Positions 48,669 to 57,851 of a stretch of DNA of 64,000 nucleotides are shown piece after piece. The stretch is from Fangia hongkongensis FSC776 = DSM 21703 (lineage in GTDB: Bacteria; Pseudomonadota; Gammaproteobacteria; Francisellales; Francisellaceae): positions 62,001-126,000 of the forward strand of contig NZ_KB902240.1 of assembly GCF_000379445.1 (NCBI RefSeq), written 5' to 3'. The notes below the pieces were generated by a model. The model did no database searches, was not told the origin of the DNA, and worked only from the letters and a program-made list of their open reading frames with translations. Each line of letters begins with the position of its first letter. The first letter of the stretch is position 1. The translations under genes were made by a program, and so were the position numbers.

Positions 48669-49280
48669 TTAAGCTTTTTCTTTACCAGCAGCAATCTTAT
48701 CTGCCGTTGTAATCTCACAAAAGCGAGACAATGCTTCAATTGACGCATCATGCCCCTCTTTTGTTGCTGCATTACAGGCATCTTCAACGATAGTGACCTG
48801 ATAATCTCTATCATGAAGCTCTCTTGCTGTTGCTTCAACAACATAGGTTGTCGATACCCCACAAATAACAACACGCTCAATCTTTTTAGCGCCCAAAAGC
48901 GGCTCTAAATTGGTTGCATACAGTGCGCTCACTCTATGCTTAATCACGACATAGTCTTCCTTTCGCACATCCATATCTTTATGAAACTCACAGCCCCAAC
49001 TGCTAAGTTTCAACACACCATAGTTGGGCGCTTGACCAAACATTGGCGAAGTTTTGGGACATTCTTGATAATTATCAGAGAAACCCACTTTAACATGTGC
49101 TATTTCAATACCACTTTCTCTTGCCCACTTAATAACATGATTGGCCTTCTCAATTGTTCTATCCTCTTGAATGCGCTCAGCATTATGTGCACCAAACGCC
49201 CCTTTTGGATCAACAATTTCATTAATAAAATCGGCTACTAATACTAAAGTATTTTGATTATTGTTAAGTTGGTTTTGCAT
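48669..49280 (-). CDS. Isochorismatase-family cysteine hydrolase
   Basis: 203 aa from ATG 49280, where AGGAG lies 5 nt upstream. The catalytic triad is visible: Asp in LVLVADFINEIVDP, Lys in VVIKHRVSALYATNLEPLL, and Cys in VVICGVSTTYVVEATARELHDRDYQV. The fold is shared by isochorismatases, nicotinamidases and N-carbamoylsarcosine amidases. The CGVSTTYVVEATAR block does not fix the substrate. It is divergent from a LysR-type regulator 110 bp away, which is its likely controller. Confidence 0.85.
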   Translation of the reverse strand: MQNQLNNNQNTLVLVADFINEIVDPKGAFGAHNAERIQEDRTIEKANHVIKWARESGIEIAHVKVGFSDNYQECPKTSPMFGQAPNYGVLKLSSWGCEFHKDMDVRKEDYVVIKHRVSALYATNLEPLLGAKKIERVVICGVSTTYVVEATARELHDRDYQVTIVEDACNAATKEGHDASIEALSRFCEITTADKIAAGKEKA

Positions 49281-49297
49281 TATCACTCCTAAATTTA

Positions 49298-49309
49298 TGA
49301 TGATTATCA
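49298..49309. promoter_or_regulatory. Possible LysR-regulator operator
   Basis: TGATGATTATCA is a short imperfect dyad of the T-N11-A kind, 17 bp before the hydrolase ATG in the divergent region. Position fits autoregulation plus hydrolase control, but a 12-bp match is weak evidence. Confidence 0.25.
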
Positions 49310-49390
49310 CTTCCGTTATACAAGGATACTTTACAATAAAGCGCTTGATATCTACAATCATATTTATTCAATAGCTATTTAGATTTTCTA

Positions 49391-50257
49391 ATGATGAGTA
49401 ATCTACCACCTTTAAAAGCACTCACGTTCTTTAATCAAGTTGCACAGACAAAACACTTTGCTCGTGCTGCAAATATATTAAATGTAACTCCTGGCGCGGT
49501 TAGTCAGCAAATTAAACAACTAGAGCGCTTTTTAGGTTGTCAGTTACTCGTTAGAAATACTAAAAATGTTGAACTGACCAATCAAGGCGAAAATTATTTT
49601 AAGGATATTCATCGGGCACTTAGCATTATTGAATCTGCAACTGATCGCATTCACCCACAGGCAAATCAATCCATTCAAATACAGCTCATGGCAACTTTAG
49701 CCCTTCAATGGCTGATACCTAATTTAAATGACTTTTACACGCAACACCCTGATATTAATATCAACCTTATGACATCTGCTGATGCCGATAGCAGCATTGA
49801 TCTTAACCGAGTTGATTTTAGTATTCAACTTGCCGACCACCGTCCTAATGCTGAGGCGCAAAAGCTGTGGGAGGATGAGCTTGTACTTGTTTACTCACCG
49901 TTATATTTCACCGGCAACAACATTCACACAGCCACCTCAATTTATGTCAATCATCGCTTTCGAAAATATGACTGGCAATACTACTGTGAACAAGCGTCAT
50001 TTTCAGCCAATGACAAAATGCTTTATTTAACCAGCACAGCACAAGCGATTAAAGCTGCAATCAATGGCGTTGGCGCACTGGTCACGCACCTGCCACTTGT
50101 CTACCCATTAATCCAAGAAGAAAAGCTGACTATTTATCAAAGTCCGATTAAAAACAATAACGCTTATTATTTAGTAGAGGGCAATACGCTATGGCAAAAT
50201 CCCTCAAAACGCGCAGTTAAAGATTGGCTACTCGCTCAGGCTGAAAAATACTTTTAA
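49391..50257 (+). CDS. LysR-family transcriptional regulator (GcvA-like)
   Basis: 288 aa. The N-terminal winged helix-turn-helix opens with LPPLKALTFFNQVAQTKHFARAANILNVTPGAVSQQIKQLE, shown here only for its order of HTH helices. The effector-binding domain is residues 90-285, with the central GcvA-type region IQIQLMATLALQWLIPNL. It is divergent from the isochorismatase-fold hydrolase, so it probably responds to that enzyme's substrate or product. It ends 15 bp from the convergent nadE. Confidence 0.9.
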   Translation: MMSNLPPLKALTFFNQVAQTKHFARAANILNVTPGAVSQQIKQLERFLGCQLLVRNTKNVELTNQGENYFKDIHRALSIIESATDRIHPQANQSIQIQLMATLALQWLIPNLNDFYTQHPDININLMTSADADSSIDLNRVDFSIQLADHRPNAEAQKLWEDELVLVYSPLYFTGNNIHTATSIYVNHRFRKYDWQYYCEQASFSANDKMLYLTSTAQAIKAAINGVGALVTHLPLVYPLIQEEKLTIYQSPIKNNNAYYLVEGNTLWQNPSKRAVKDWLLAQAEKYF

Positions 50258-50272
50258 GTGCCTGACAAGCCT

Positions 50273-51916
50273 TTATTTTTGAAAAGCACCTGTTACTGGC
50301 ATACGCCTGCCAATACCAAATGGTCGCCGTTGTATAATAAGAATTTGTGGTGCTTGCTTGCGTTTAAATTCATTTAGCTCAACCATTCGATAAATTCGCC
50401 TTTGCTCTTTGCTATCCACCTCGCTCACAATACGCTCTAGATTTTCCACCTCTTCTGGCATTAATAGATCTCTCTCTAGATAGAGCTTTAGCATCGCATC
50501 TAAATGCCTGTAATCAGGCAATGAATCTGAGTCTTTTTGTCCCTCTGACAATTCGGCAGAAGGCGCTTTATCAATAATCTCCCTTGGGATTAACTCACCG
50601 TAAATTTGATTAATATACTCAGATAGCGCATAAACATCATGCTTATATAAATCGCCAATACAGTTAAGTGCGCCACACATATCACCATATAATGTTGCAT
50701 AACCAACAGCAAGCTCACTTTTATTGCCTGTTGTCAGCATCAACAGCCCACTATCATTGGAATACTCCATGACAATGCGCCCACGAATTCTGGCTTGCAT
50801 ATTCTCTTTGGTTAATTTTTTAGGTTCTTTACCAAAGGCTTTTTCAAACGCTAAAATAGTCGCTTCAAATTCCTCTTTAATCGGACGATGATATAAGTGA
50901 ATGCCCAAGTTATGACAAAGCCTTTCAGAATCACTCACACTTCCCTCAGATGAGTATACCGATGGCATGGTAATGGCTTTAACATTTTCCTTCCCAAGTG
51001 CAAGTGCAGCAATAGCAAGCGTCAAAGCACTGTCAATACCACCTGATGAACCAATGACCACCCCCGTAAATCGACATTTTCTTAGATAATCTTGAAGCCC
51101 TAAGATAAGCTGGTCTAAAATAAGCGCATAATCGCTACTATAGGGATTTGAGTGCACTTTTTGAGGTAAGTTATCTATATCTACAGAGACGACATCCTCT
51201 TTAAAGGAGTTAGCCAATGCAACTATATTGCCATGATTATCACTGACAAAACTTGCACCATCATAGATAATCTCATCATATCCCCCTACTTGCGAGGCAT
51301 AGATCACAGGAGCATTTACTTCTTGCGCTATCTTTTTAACAATACTTTCTCTTTGTGCAAACTTCCCCAGCATGGAAGGCGATGCATTTAGCGTAATCAC
51401 ACAATCTACCTTGTTATGATCAAGCTCTAAGACAGGGTTCTTTAGATAGCCTTGATGATTATCAAACCAAATATCTTCACAAATAAATAATGCTATTCTT
51501 TTACCCTGAAGCTCAAAAAATGGCGTCCCTTCTCCTGCAATAAAATGGCGCTTTTCATCGAAAATACTATAACTTGGAATCAGTTTCTTATGGTAAGTAA
51601 AAACAACCTCACCTTTATCAATCACAAGTGCGCTATTATGAAACTTTTTAATGCCATCAACTGCACTTGCCACACCAATAATCACAGCAATAGCATACTG
51701 CTCACTTAACTGTTTAATCTTTTCAATGATTTCATTTTGCGCCTTGATAACCTCATCATAAACCAAAAGATCATACGGATAATAACCAATGACACAAAGC
51801 TCAGAAAACACAATTAAATCTGAGTCTTGATTATTGGTAATAACCTCTTTTATTTTATGATAGTTATAAGCAAAATCAGCAACAACAAAACTACATTGCC
51901 CAATAGTAATTTTCAT
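50273..51916 (-). CDS. nadE: Glutamine-dependent NAD(+) synthetase
   Basis: 547 aa from ATG 51916, with AAGGA 8 nt upstream. The N-terminal amidase (nitrilase) domain has Glu in FSELCVIGYYPYDLL, Lys in YHKKLIPSYSIFDEKRHF and Cys in ALFICEDIWF. The C-terminal synthetase has the PP-loop GSSGGIDSALTLAIA and ends KRRPFGIGRRMP-like QRRPFGIGRRMPVTGAF. In Francisella the relative NadE* prefers nicotinate mononucleotide and makes NMN for NadM; presence of the NadM fusion in this window makes the same route worth testing. It is third in the yadG-yadH-nadE operon, 12 bp after yadH. Confidence 0.94.
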   Translation of the reverse strand: MKITIGQCSFVVADFAYNYHKIKEVITNNQDSDLIVFSELCVIGYYPYDLLVYDEVIKAQNEIIEKIKQLSEQYAIAVIIGVASAVDGIKKFHNSALVIDKGEVVFTYHKKLIPSYSIFDEKRHFIAGEGTPFFELQGKRIALFICEDIWFDNHQGYLKNPVLELDHNKVDCVITLNASPSMLGKFAQRESIVKKIAQEVNAPVIYASQVGGYDEIIYDGASFVSDNHGNIVALANSFKEDVVSVDIDNLPQKVHSNPYSSDYALILDQLILGLQDYLRKCRFTGVVIGSSGGIDSALTLAIAALALGKENVKAITMPSVYSSEGSVSDSERLCHNLGIHLYHRPIKEEFEATILAFEKAFGKEPKKLTKENMQARIRGRIVMEYSNDSGLLMLTTGNKSELAVGYATLYGDMCGALNCIGDLYKHDVYALSEYINQIYGELIPREIIDKAPSAELSEGQKDSDSLPDYRHLDAMLKLYLERDLLMPEEVENLERIVSEVDSKEQRRIYRMVELNEFKRKQAPQILIIQRRPFGIGRRMPVTGAFQK

Positions 51917-51928
51917 CAAATATATCCT

Positions 51929-52705
51929 TTATGCCTTTAAACGAATGCCTTTTGAGAGTAAATACCAAGCTAAATAGTACAAAATCAAAGTAAATAAGAT
52001 GATCATACTCAGCGCATACCACGGATTAATAAAAGTCTCTCCTAAAAAAGAAAAACGCACAAAGTCAATAATATAAAAAAGCGGATTCACTAATGCAACA
52101 TTTTGCCAAAAATCAGGAAGTAATTCCAGACTGTAAAACACACCACCCAAATAAATAAGCGGAGTTAAAATAAAGGTTGGGAAAATAGTGGTATCATCAA
52201 ATTTTTGTGAAAAGATGCCATTTAAAAGCCCCCCTAGAGCAAATAGCGCACCACATAATAAGGCACCCAAAATAACAAGTGGGACGCTATATATGTATGA
52301 TAAACCACCAAACAAAAAGGCAACTATACTGACTAGAACCCCAACAAATAGTCCTCTGGCCACACCGCCTGAAATATAGCCTAAAATCACAATATGACTT
52401 GTCATAGGCGAGACTAAAATCTCCTCAATAGAGTGGTTGAACCTTGAGCCAAAAAAAGAGCCCACAACATTCGCATACGCATTATTAATCACAGCCATAA
52501 TAATAAGCCCAGGGGTAATGAACTCCATATAACTAAAGCCATGCATCGTACCAATACGACTGCCGACAATTTTACCAAAAATCAAAAAATACAACGACAT
52601 GGTAATCACTGGAGGCAAAAGGGTTTGCGCCCAGATTCTAAGCACTCTGACAGCTTCTTTTCTAAAAAGTGTGTAATATATAATCCAATACTCTTTCGCC
52701 GACAT
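51929..52705 (-). CDS. yadH: ABC-2 type transporter permease (YadH-like)
   Basis: 258 aa, six hydrophobic helices, with the ABC-2 motif region PLIYLGGVFYSLELLP and VNPLFYIIDFVRFSFLG. YadG-YadH form an inner-membrane exporter whose substrate has not been settled. It is directly downstream of the ATPase gene (3-bp gap). Confidence 0.88.
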   Translation of the reverse strand: MSAKEYWIIYYTLFRKEAVRVLRIWAQTLLPPVITMSLYFLIFGKIVGSRIGTMHGFSYMEFITPGLIIMAVINNAYANVVGSFFGSRFNHSIEEILVSPMTSHIVILGYISGGVARGLFVGVLVSIVAFLFGGLSYIYSVPLVILGALLCGALFALGGLLNGIFSQKFDDTTIFPTFILTPLIYLGGVFYSLELLPDFWQNVALVNPLFYIIDFVRFSFLGETFINPWYALSMIILFTLILYYLAWYLLSKGIRLKA

Positions 52706-52708
52706 GGG

Positions 52709-53656
52709 CTACCCCCTTGCAATATCAATAAATAATTTTTCTAACTTATTTGTTTTGGTTCTAACGCTAATAACATCAATACCTTCTGCATTAAGCATTT
52801 CAAAGATTTGATTGAGTGTAATAGATTTATTCACCTCAATTTCAAGTGTGATGTCATCAACAATACTCACCTTGCCAAAGTCACAATGAAGCGCATGCTC
52901 TTTAAGCGGATTTTTCAAATCAAAAACAAAGGTTTCTTTATCCACAGTACGCAAAAAAGATTTCATATCTGTACTGGTATGCACTTCTCCTTTATGAATC
53001 ATCGCAATTCGATTACACATTGATTCGGCCTCTTCCAAATAATGGGTTGTTAGAATAATGGTCAGTCCCTTTTTATTTAGCTTTTGCATAATTGCCCAAA
53101 GCGACTGGCGAAGCTCAACATCAACGCCCGCTGTAGGCTCATCTAAAATGAGCACTTTGGGTTTATGCACAAGTGCCCTTGCGACCATTACACGGCGTTT
53201 CATTCCGCCTGAGAGAAAGCGCACCTGCGTGTTTTCTTTATCAGATAGCGCCATGTCAGCTAATAACTCTTTTGCATAAGGCAGCGCTTTTGTGCGTGAA
53301 ATACCAAAAAACCCGGCTTGATTGACTAATATCTGAAGCGGTGTTTCAAAGATATTTAAATTAATCTCTTGCGGCATCACACCAAGTGACTTTCTTGCTT
53401 TAGAGGGCTCTTTGTTAATATCAAAACCGCAAATTTTAATCACTCCTGAGGTTTTGTTCACTAACGAAGATATCATTCCAAGTGTTGTTGATTTTCCAGC
53501 ACCATTAGGACCCAATAATGCAAAGAAATCCCCCTTATACACACTAAAGCTGATATCTTTAACTGCATGAAGCCCACCTTTATAGACCTTGTTAACATCA
53601 CTCAGCTCTAGAGCTATTTCATTATTTAACGCTTTTGTTTGTTTTTCTAATGACAT
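52709..53656 (-). CDS. yadG: ABC transporter ATP-binding protein (YadG-like)
   Basis: 315 aa. Walker A is LLGPNGAGKSTTL, Q-loop MPQEINL, signature LSGGMKRRVMVARAL, Walker B VLILDEPTAGVD and the H-loop TTHYLEEAESM. It pairs with the YadH-like permease 3 bp downstream, and the pair shares a transcript with nadE. Why an exporter should be co-transcribed with NAD synthetase is unclear. Confidence 0.92.
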   Translation of the reverse strand: MSLEKQTKALNNEIALELSDVNKVYKGGLHAVKDISFSVYKGDFFALLGPNGAGKSTTLGMISSLVNKTSGVIKICGFDINKEPSKARKSLGVMPQEINLNIFETPLQILVNQAGFFGISRTKALPYAKELLADMALSDKENTQVRFLSGGMKRRVMVARALVHKPKVLILDEPTAGVDVELRQSLWAIMQKLNKKGLTIILTTHYLEEAESMCNRIAMIHKGEVHTSTDMKSFLRTVDKETFVFDLKNPLKEHALHCDFGKVSIVDDITLEIEVNKSITLNQIFEMLNAEGIDVISVRTKTNKLEKLFIDIARG

Positions 53657-53930
53657 TTATTAATTCTCATTTTTAAATAGCTATCGCACTTAGCATGCAA
53701 ATTTACTTAATTTACCTCGAAATAAAAGCCTTTGTTTTTATCACCTTTACGCTTTAATAATATAAAAACCTCTATTGACTCATCACACGCAACAGCATGA
53801 AAATAAGTGAGCATCATATCAGAATTATCACATGAATGTTAGCGCACATGCACTCAAAAATATATCGCTATAAATCATGCTAATAAATTCAAATTCAGTC
53901 GCTTATTTACCATCTAACAAGTAATAGTAA

Positions 53931-53959
53931 TTGACTTTTATTTCATCTAAATTTACCCT
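53931..53959 (+). promoter_or_regulatory. Possible promoter of the 2OG oxygenase gene
   Basis: TTGACT (53931-53936), a 17-nt spacer and TACCCT (53954-53959). The -10 is poor. The rest of the 53657-53999 gap shows no gene. A tiny frame (ATG 53985, four codons, TAA) ends against the true start codon. Confidence 0.35.
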
Positions 53960-53999
53960 TTTAGCTCCACAAAGGATCGTATTTATGAGAGGCGAATAA

Positions 54000-54845
54000 A
54001 TGAATATACTTAGCGTTGATTATTTTAACCCTAATGCACCCAAGCGCTTTACTGATTCGTTAAAGCAAACAGGATTTGGCGTTTTAGAAACACATCCTAT
54101 TAATTGGGATCTTATTGAAGCTGTTTATGCTGAATGGCGTGAGTTTATCACTTCCGATGCAGCCCAAAACTATCACTACAACAAAGACACCCAAGATGGC
54201 TATTTCCCTATGGATACTTCTGAAATTGCCAAAGGTGAAACCGTTAAAGATATTAAGCATTACTACCATTTGTATTTCCCTTGGGGAAGATACCCAAAAG
54301 AAATCTCTGATAATGCACGCCTTTTGTACAATGAGCTTTACACTTTAGGAAAAATTTTGCTTCAGTGGATTGATGATCATATGAATCCAACGGTTGCAAA
54401 AAAGCTAGCCATGCCACTTGTTGATGCACTTTCACCTGAAAAGACATTATTTCGTATTTTACATTATCCAGCTATTCAAGGTGATGAAGAGGCAGGTGCC
54501 ATCCGAGCTGCTGCACACGAAGATATCAACCTTATCACCCTTTTACCTGTCGCCTCATCCCCTGGCTTGGAGGTGTACTCTCATCAGGAAAATAAATGGT
54601 ATGAAGTGCCATGCAAAGAAAGATCAATCATTATCAATATCGGTGATATGCTGCAAGAGATGACCGAATATGAATATATTGCAACCAAGCATCGCGTTGT
54701 CAAACCTGAAGGTGAAGCTAAAGGAGTTGATCGGATGTCTACACCTTGTTTTATGCATCCAAAACCAGAAGTATATCTCTCTAAAAAATACCCAACTGCA
54801 CAGGGTTTCTTAGATGAGCGCTTATTTGAGCTTGGGGTTAAATAA
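54000..54845 (+). CDS. 2-oxoglutarate/Fe(II)-dependent oxygenase, isopenicillin N synthase family
   Basis: 281 aa. Jelly-roll metal site: His and Asp in AAAHEDINLITLLP (H-x-D) and the distal His in YIATKHRVVKP; the 2OG-binding Arg is in VDRMSTPCFMHP (R-x-S). The N-terminal TDSLKQTGFGVLETHPI resembles the SGF(F/L) opening of plant-type 2OG oxygenases. Substrate unknown; no peptide synthetase genes lie nearby. AGAGG 8 nt upstream supports the ATG. It ends two bases short of the convergent rmuC. Confidence 0.85.
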   Translation: MNILSVDYFNPNAPKRFTDSLKQTGFGVLETHPINWDLIEAVYAEWREFITSDAAQNYHYNKDTQDGYFPMDTSEIAKGETVKDIKHYYHLYFPWGRYPKEISDNARLLYNELYTLGKILLQWIDDHMNPTVAKKLAMPLVDALSPEKTLFRILHYPAIQGDEEAGAIRAAAHEDINLITLLPVASSPGLEVYSHQENKWYEVPCKERSIIINIGDMLQEMTEYEYIATKHRVVKPEGEAKGVDRMSTPCFMHPKPEVYLSKKYPTAQGFLDERLFELGVK

Positions 54846-54847
54846 GG

Positions 54848-56647
54848 CTACTTATCATCCACCTTTGTCAACTCGACATTTTCAGCAGCCTCATTAATCG
54901 GCTCAATAATCAGCGACAAACGATCAGCCTCAAAATCGATATGGCTTGGTTCCAATTGCGGCAATTTTTTAGTTACCTTTGCTGACAATTGGCTAAAGCG
55001 ATCTACTTTCCCATATAAGCCTCTTTTTCCAGCAAGCGCAGTCACTGCATTATTATAATGATTACTGACAGTCCCAAGTGTACCACCTAGCTTATTTAAA
55101 TAATCTGCCACCACGCAAACTTGATTATAAATATCCCCTGCTTTTTCACTGATTTCGCGCGCTTCTGTGTTACTTCGCTCAATCATCCACAGGTTTGAAA
55201 CCGTACGCAAAATAGGAATGAGTGTCGTATGAGACACAAGGACAACACCTTTTTTATAACCATATTCAAACACATTTTTACTGTGCTTTAACGCTTCAAT
55301 ATAAGCAGGCTCAATTGGCATAAACATCAGCACAAAGCTTGGACTTTTCATCCCAATAACATTGGTATAATCTTTAGATGCTAAATCATCGATATGCTTT
55401 TTCACCGCCAAAATATGCTCATTCATCGCAATCTTATAACTACTCTCTGATTCAGCGCCCACCATTCGATCATACGCATTTAGCGAGACTTTACTATCAA
55501 TAATCATATGTTTTCCATCTGGAAGCTTAATCAAATAATCCGTTTGTTTTTGCTTTCCGTCTAGATCTTTAAATGCACTTTGCACCTCATAGTGGGCATC
55601 TTCAATAAGACCGCTCATCTCTAAGGTTCTTCGAAGCTGTGCCTCTCCCCAAACGCCACGTTTTTGAGAATCTCCTTTGAGTGCAGAGGTAAGATTATTT
55701 GCCTCTTTACTCATTTTAAGTCCAATATCAAGCACTTTTTGAATCTCAGCATTCAGTGATGCATTCTCCTTAATTGCATCGCTATGCACATCATTTACGC
55801 GCTTTTGGAACCCTTCAATCTGCTCGCGAAAAGGCTTCAACATATTATCAATGCTCACCTGAGTACTCTGTGTGAAAGTTTTGCCTTTCTCTTCAAATAT
55901 TTTATTCGCTAAGTTCTCAAACTCTTTTGTTAAAGCTGCTTTGGTCTCATTAAACTGCTGAGTTTGCTCTTTAAAGTGTAAATCTTTATCTTTTATTGTT
56001 GTTTTAAGTTCAGCACGCTCATTATCAAGCGCCCGACAACGAGCATTCAAATCACTATTTATATGTGTGCTTTTTTCAAGCTCTATTTTTAGCTCTTGCA
56101 CTCTTGCGGAAACCTCTTTAAAGGCAGCCTCTTGAGCTTTATACTTTTTACCCTCTTCTGCAAGCGCTTCTTTCAAGCTATTGATGGTTTCACGCTCTTT
56201 CTCTAAAAGATCATTGCTATTGGCTAAGCGTTTTTCTAAATCGCTACTTTGCTCCTGTAAATTTTGCAACTTTTCAAGTGCAATCTGATGAGCGCCATTT
56301 GCATCATGATATGCTTTGGACATATTCTCTAATTGCACTTTTTGAGAAGCGTGAGCTTCATTAAGTAGATTTAACTCATCCTCTAAACGCTTACTGCTTT
56401 TTTCCATATAGCTTACTTTTTCTTGCTGCTTATTCAATACTATTTCCTGCTGATGAAACCGCGTTTTTTCATCCTCCATTTTAGCAACCAAATTGGCATT
56501 TTCTTGCTGCACTCTTTCATAGTCATTGCGACTATTTTCCGATGCTAGATTTAACTCAGCTAACTTTTTCCCTTTTATAAATAAAATGAGTAACGCCCCT
56601 GCAACAAAACAAATAACGGCAACAATAATCAATTCTATAATTTGCAT
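54848..56647 (-). CDS. rmuC: DNA recombination protein RmuC
   Basis: 599 aa. An N-terminal membrane helix (about 4-24), a long coiled coil (about 30-240, Glu/Lys/Gln-rich heptads), then the nuclease-like RmuC domain with GVWGEAQLRRTLEMSGLIE, DYLIKLPDGKHMIIDSKVSLNAY and SPSFVLMFMPIEPAY. RmuC limits inversions at short inverted repeats and has a restriction-like core; it also figures in phage defence. Upstream is the IS remnant. Confidence 0.9.
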   Translation of the reverse strand: MQIIELIIVAVICFVAGALLILFIKGKKLAELNLASENSRNDYERVQQENANLVAKMEDEKTRFHQQEIVLNKQQEKVSYMEKSSKRLEDELNLLNEAHASQKVQLENMSKAYHDANGAHQIALEKLQNLQEQSSDLEKRLANSNDLLEKERETINSLKEALAEEGKKYKAQEAAFKEVSARVQELKIELEKSTHINSDLNARCRALDNERAELKTTIKDKDLHFKEQTQQFNETKAALTKEFENLANKIFEEKGKTFTQSTQVSIDNMLKPFREQIEGFQKRVNDVHSDAIKENASLNAEIQKVLDIGLKMSKEANNLTSALKGDSQKRGVWGEAQLRRTLEMSGLIEDAHYEVQSAFKDLDGKQKQTDYLIKLPDGKHMIIDSKVSLNAYDRMVGAESESSYKIAMNEHILAVKKHIDDLASKDYTNVIGMKSPSFVLMFMPIEPAYIEALKHSKNVFEYGYKKGVVLVSHTTLIPILRTVSNLWMIERSNTEAREISEKAGDIYNQVCVVADYLNKLGGTLGTVSNHYNNAVTALAGKRGLYGKVDRFSQLSAKVTKKLPQLEPSHIDFEADRLSLIIEPINEAAENVELTKVDDK

Positions 56648-56699
56648 TTTTTATCCTTTTATTAACCAAACTCTTATTTAAATCATTATCACTAGAGAG

Positions 56700-57005
56700 A
56701 AACGAGATGCTCTTTTAAACATCTACAAAAGATGCAGGCTCTCAGTAATCATCTCTGCTTGTTTTAATTGTTTTTCAAGCTGCTAAACTTTGAGCTTATC
56801 TGTTGTCATCGCTTTTTGGGTATCAGGAACACTGCCTGATAACTCTTGTTTATACTGGCGTCAACGTACAACAGCAGAGGCGCTTTCCTTTGAAATATCC
56901 ATAATTTTTTTGCTTATTAAAATATCCTTCATCAACCATCAATCTTGCATATTCAAATTTTTTGGCATCGCTAATATTAACTCTATTTTTTTCATAATTA
57001 CTCAC
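56700..57005 (-). pseudogene. Decayed IS3-family OrfA transposase
   Basis: On the minus strand, starting GTG 57005, the frame reads FEYARLMVDEGYFNKQ. After a frameshift in a run of A near 56912 it continues as IMDISKESASAVVR, a TGA in place of Trp, RQYKQELSGSVPDTQKAMTT, a TAG, and QLEKQLKQAEMITE, with FKRAS after a further lesion. The helix-turn-helix followed by leucine-zipper order is that of IS3-type OrfA. No OrfB is present. A TGGGTCCGTTTTATGG at 57073-57088 may be the outer end of the element. It occupies most of the 56648-57101 gap. Confidence 0.8.
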
Positions 57006-57091
57006 CTTAAGTATCTTTGAATATTTTAGGCTAAAAAGTTCTACAAGTATATTAGACCATTACATCTTAACATGGGTCCGTTTTATGGTGC
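56700..57091. mobile_element. Truncated insertion sequence remnant (IS3 type)
   Basis: Spans the dead OrfA plus the possible terminal sequence at 57073-57091. No matching opposite end or target duplication was found, and orfB is missing, so it is an old, inactive relic at the border of the accessory gene cluster. Confidence 0.6.
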
Positions 57092-57101
57092 TTACAATCA
57101 T

Positions 57102-57839
57102 TTAAACACTCAAACCTCCATCAATACAGATAACCTGCCCTGTTATGTACTTAGAGTGCTTGCTAGCAAGATGAACTGCCATCTCTGCAATGCACTCTGC
57201 ATTACCAAAGCTCCCCATTGGTATTTCTTTGAGAGCAGACGCTTTCATCGACTCTGTCATTTCATTTGTCATATCAGTTTCAATATACCCTGGGGCTATA
57301 CAATTAACCGATATATTATAAGGTGCCACTTCCCTGGCTAATGCTTTTGTAAAGCCAACAACACCAAATTTAGATGCGCAATAATTGACTTGCCCAGTAA
57401 CTCCCTTGATGCCTGCAACCGATGAAATGTTAATTATACACCCTTCACGTTCTCGTATCATTCTATAAATACAGGATCGAGAAACATTGTAAACTCCGTT
57501 TAAATTTACATTTATCACCTGCTGCCATTCTTCATCCTTCATGAAAATAAATCGTGCATCTTTTGTTATACCAGCATTATTAATTAAAACATCTATTTTT
57601 CCCCACTTATCATATGCCACTTCAATGACAGAGGATGCCTCTTCTTTAATTGATATATCAGCTTGGACAATAATCCCAGTTTGGCCAAGAGACTTTATCT
57701 CAGCATTCAATTTCTCTGCCAAATCTAAATTTTTGTTACAGTGTATGAGAATATCATAGCCACTTTGAGCAAACCTTAAAGCCAATGCCCGACCTATCCC
57801 ACGACTTGAACCTGTAATAACAGCAACTTTCTTACTCAT
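57102..57839 (-). CDS. SDR-family reductase, FabG-like
   Basis: 245 aa, NAD(P)-dependent. It has the TGSSRGIG cofactor loop (9-16), NNAGITKDARF, catalytic Ser in NISSVAGIKG, and the Y-x3-K in VNYCASKFGVVGF. NCIAPGYIETDMT and GQVICIDGGLSV follow. The sequence is of the 3-oxoacyl-ACP or acetoacetyl-CoA reductase type. In this cluster it may reduce a pathway intermediate rather than serve fatty-acid synthesis; the fabH/fabD/acpP set is not next to it. It is last in the operon, 12 bp after the methyltransferase. Confidence 0.86.
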   Translation of the reverse strand: MSKKVAVITGSSRGIGRALALRFAQSGYDILIHCNKNLDLAEKLNAEIKSLGQTGIIVQADISIKEEASSVIEVAYDKWGKIDVLINNAGITKDARFIFMKDEEWQQVINVNLNGVYNVSRSCIYRMIREREGCIINISSVAGIKGVTGQVNYCASKFGVVGFTKALAREVAPYNISVNCIAPGYIETDMTNEMTESMKASALKEIPMGSFGNAECIAEMAVHLASKHSKYITGQVICIDGGLSV

Positions 57840-57851
57840 TTGACTATATAC

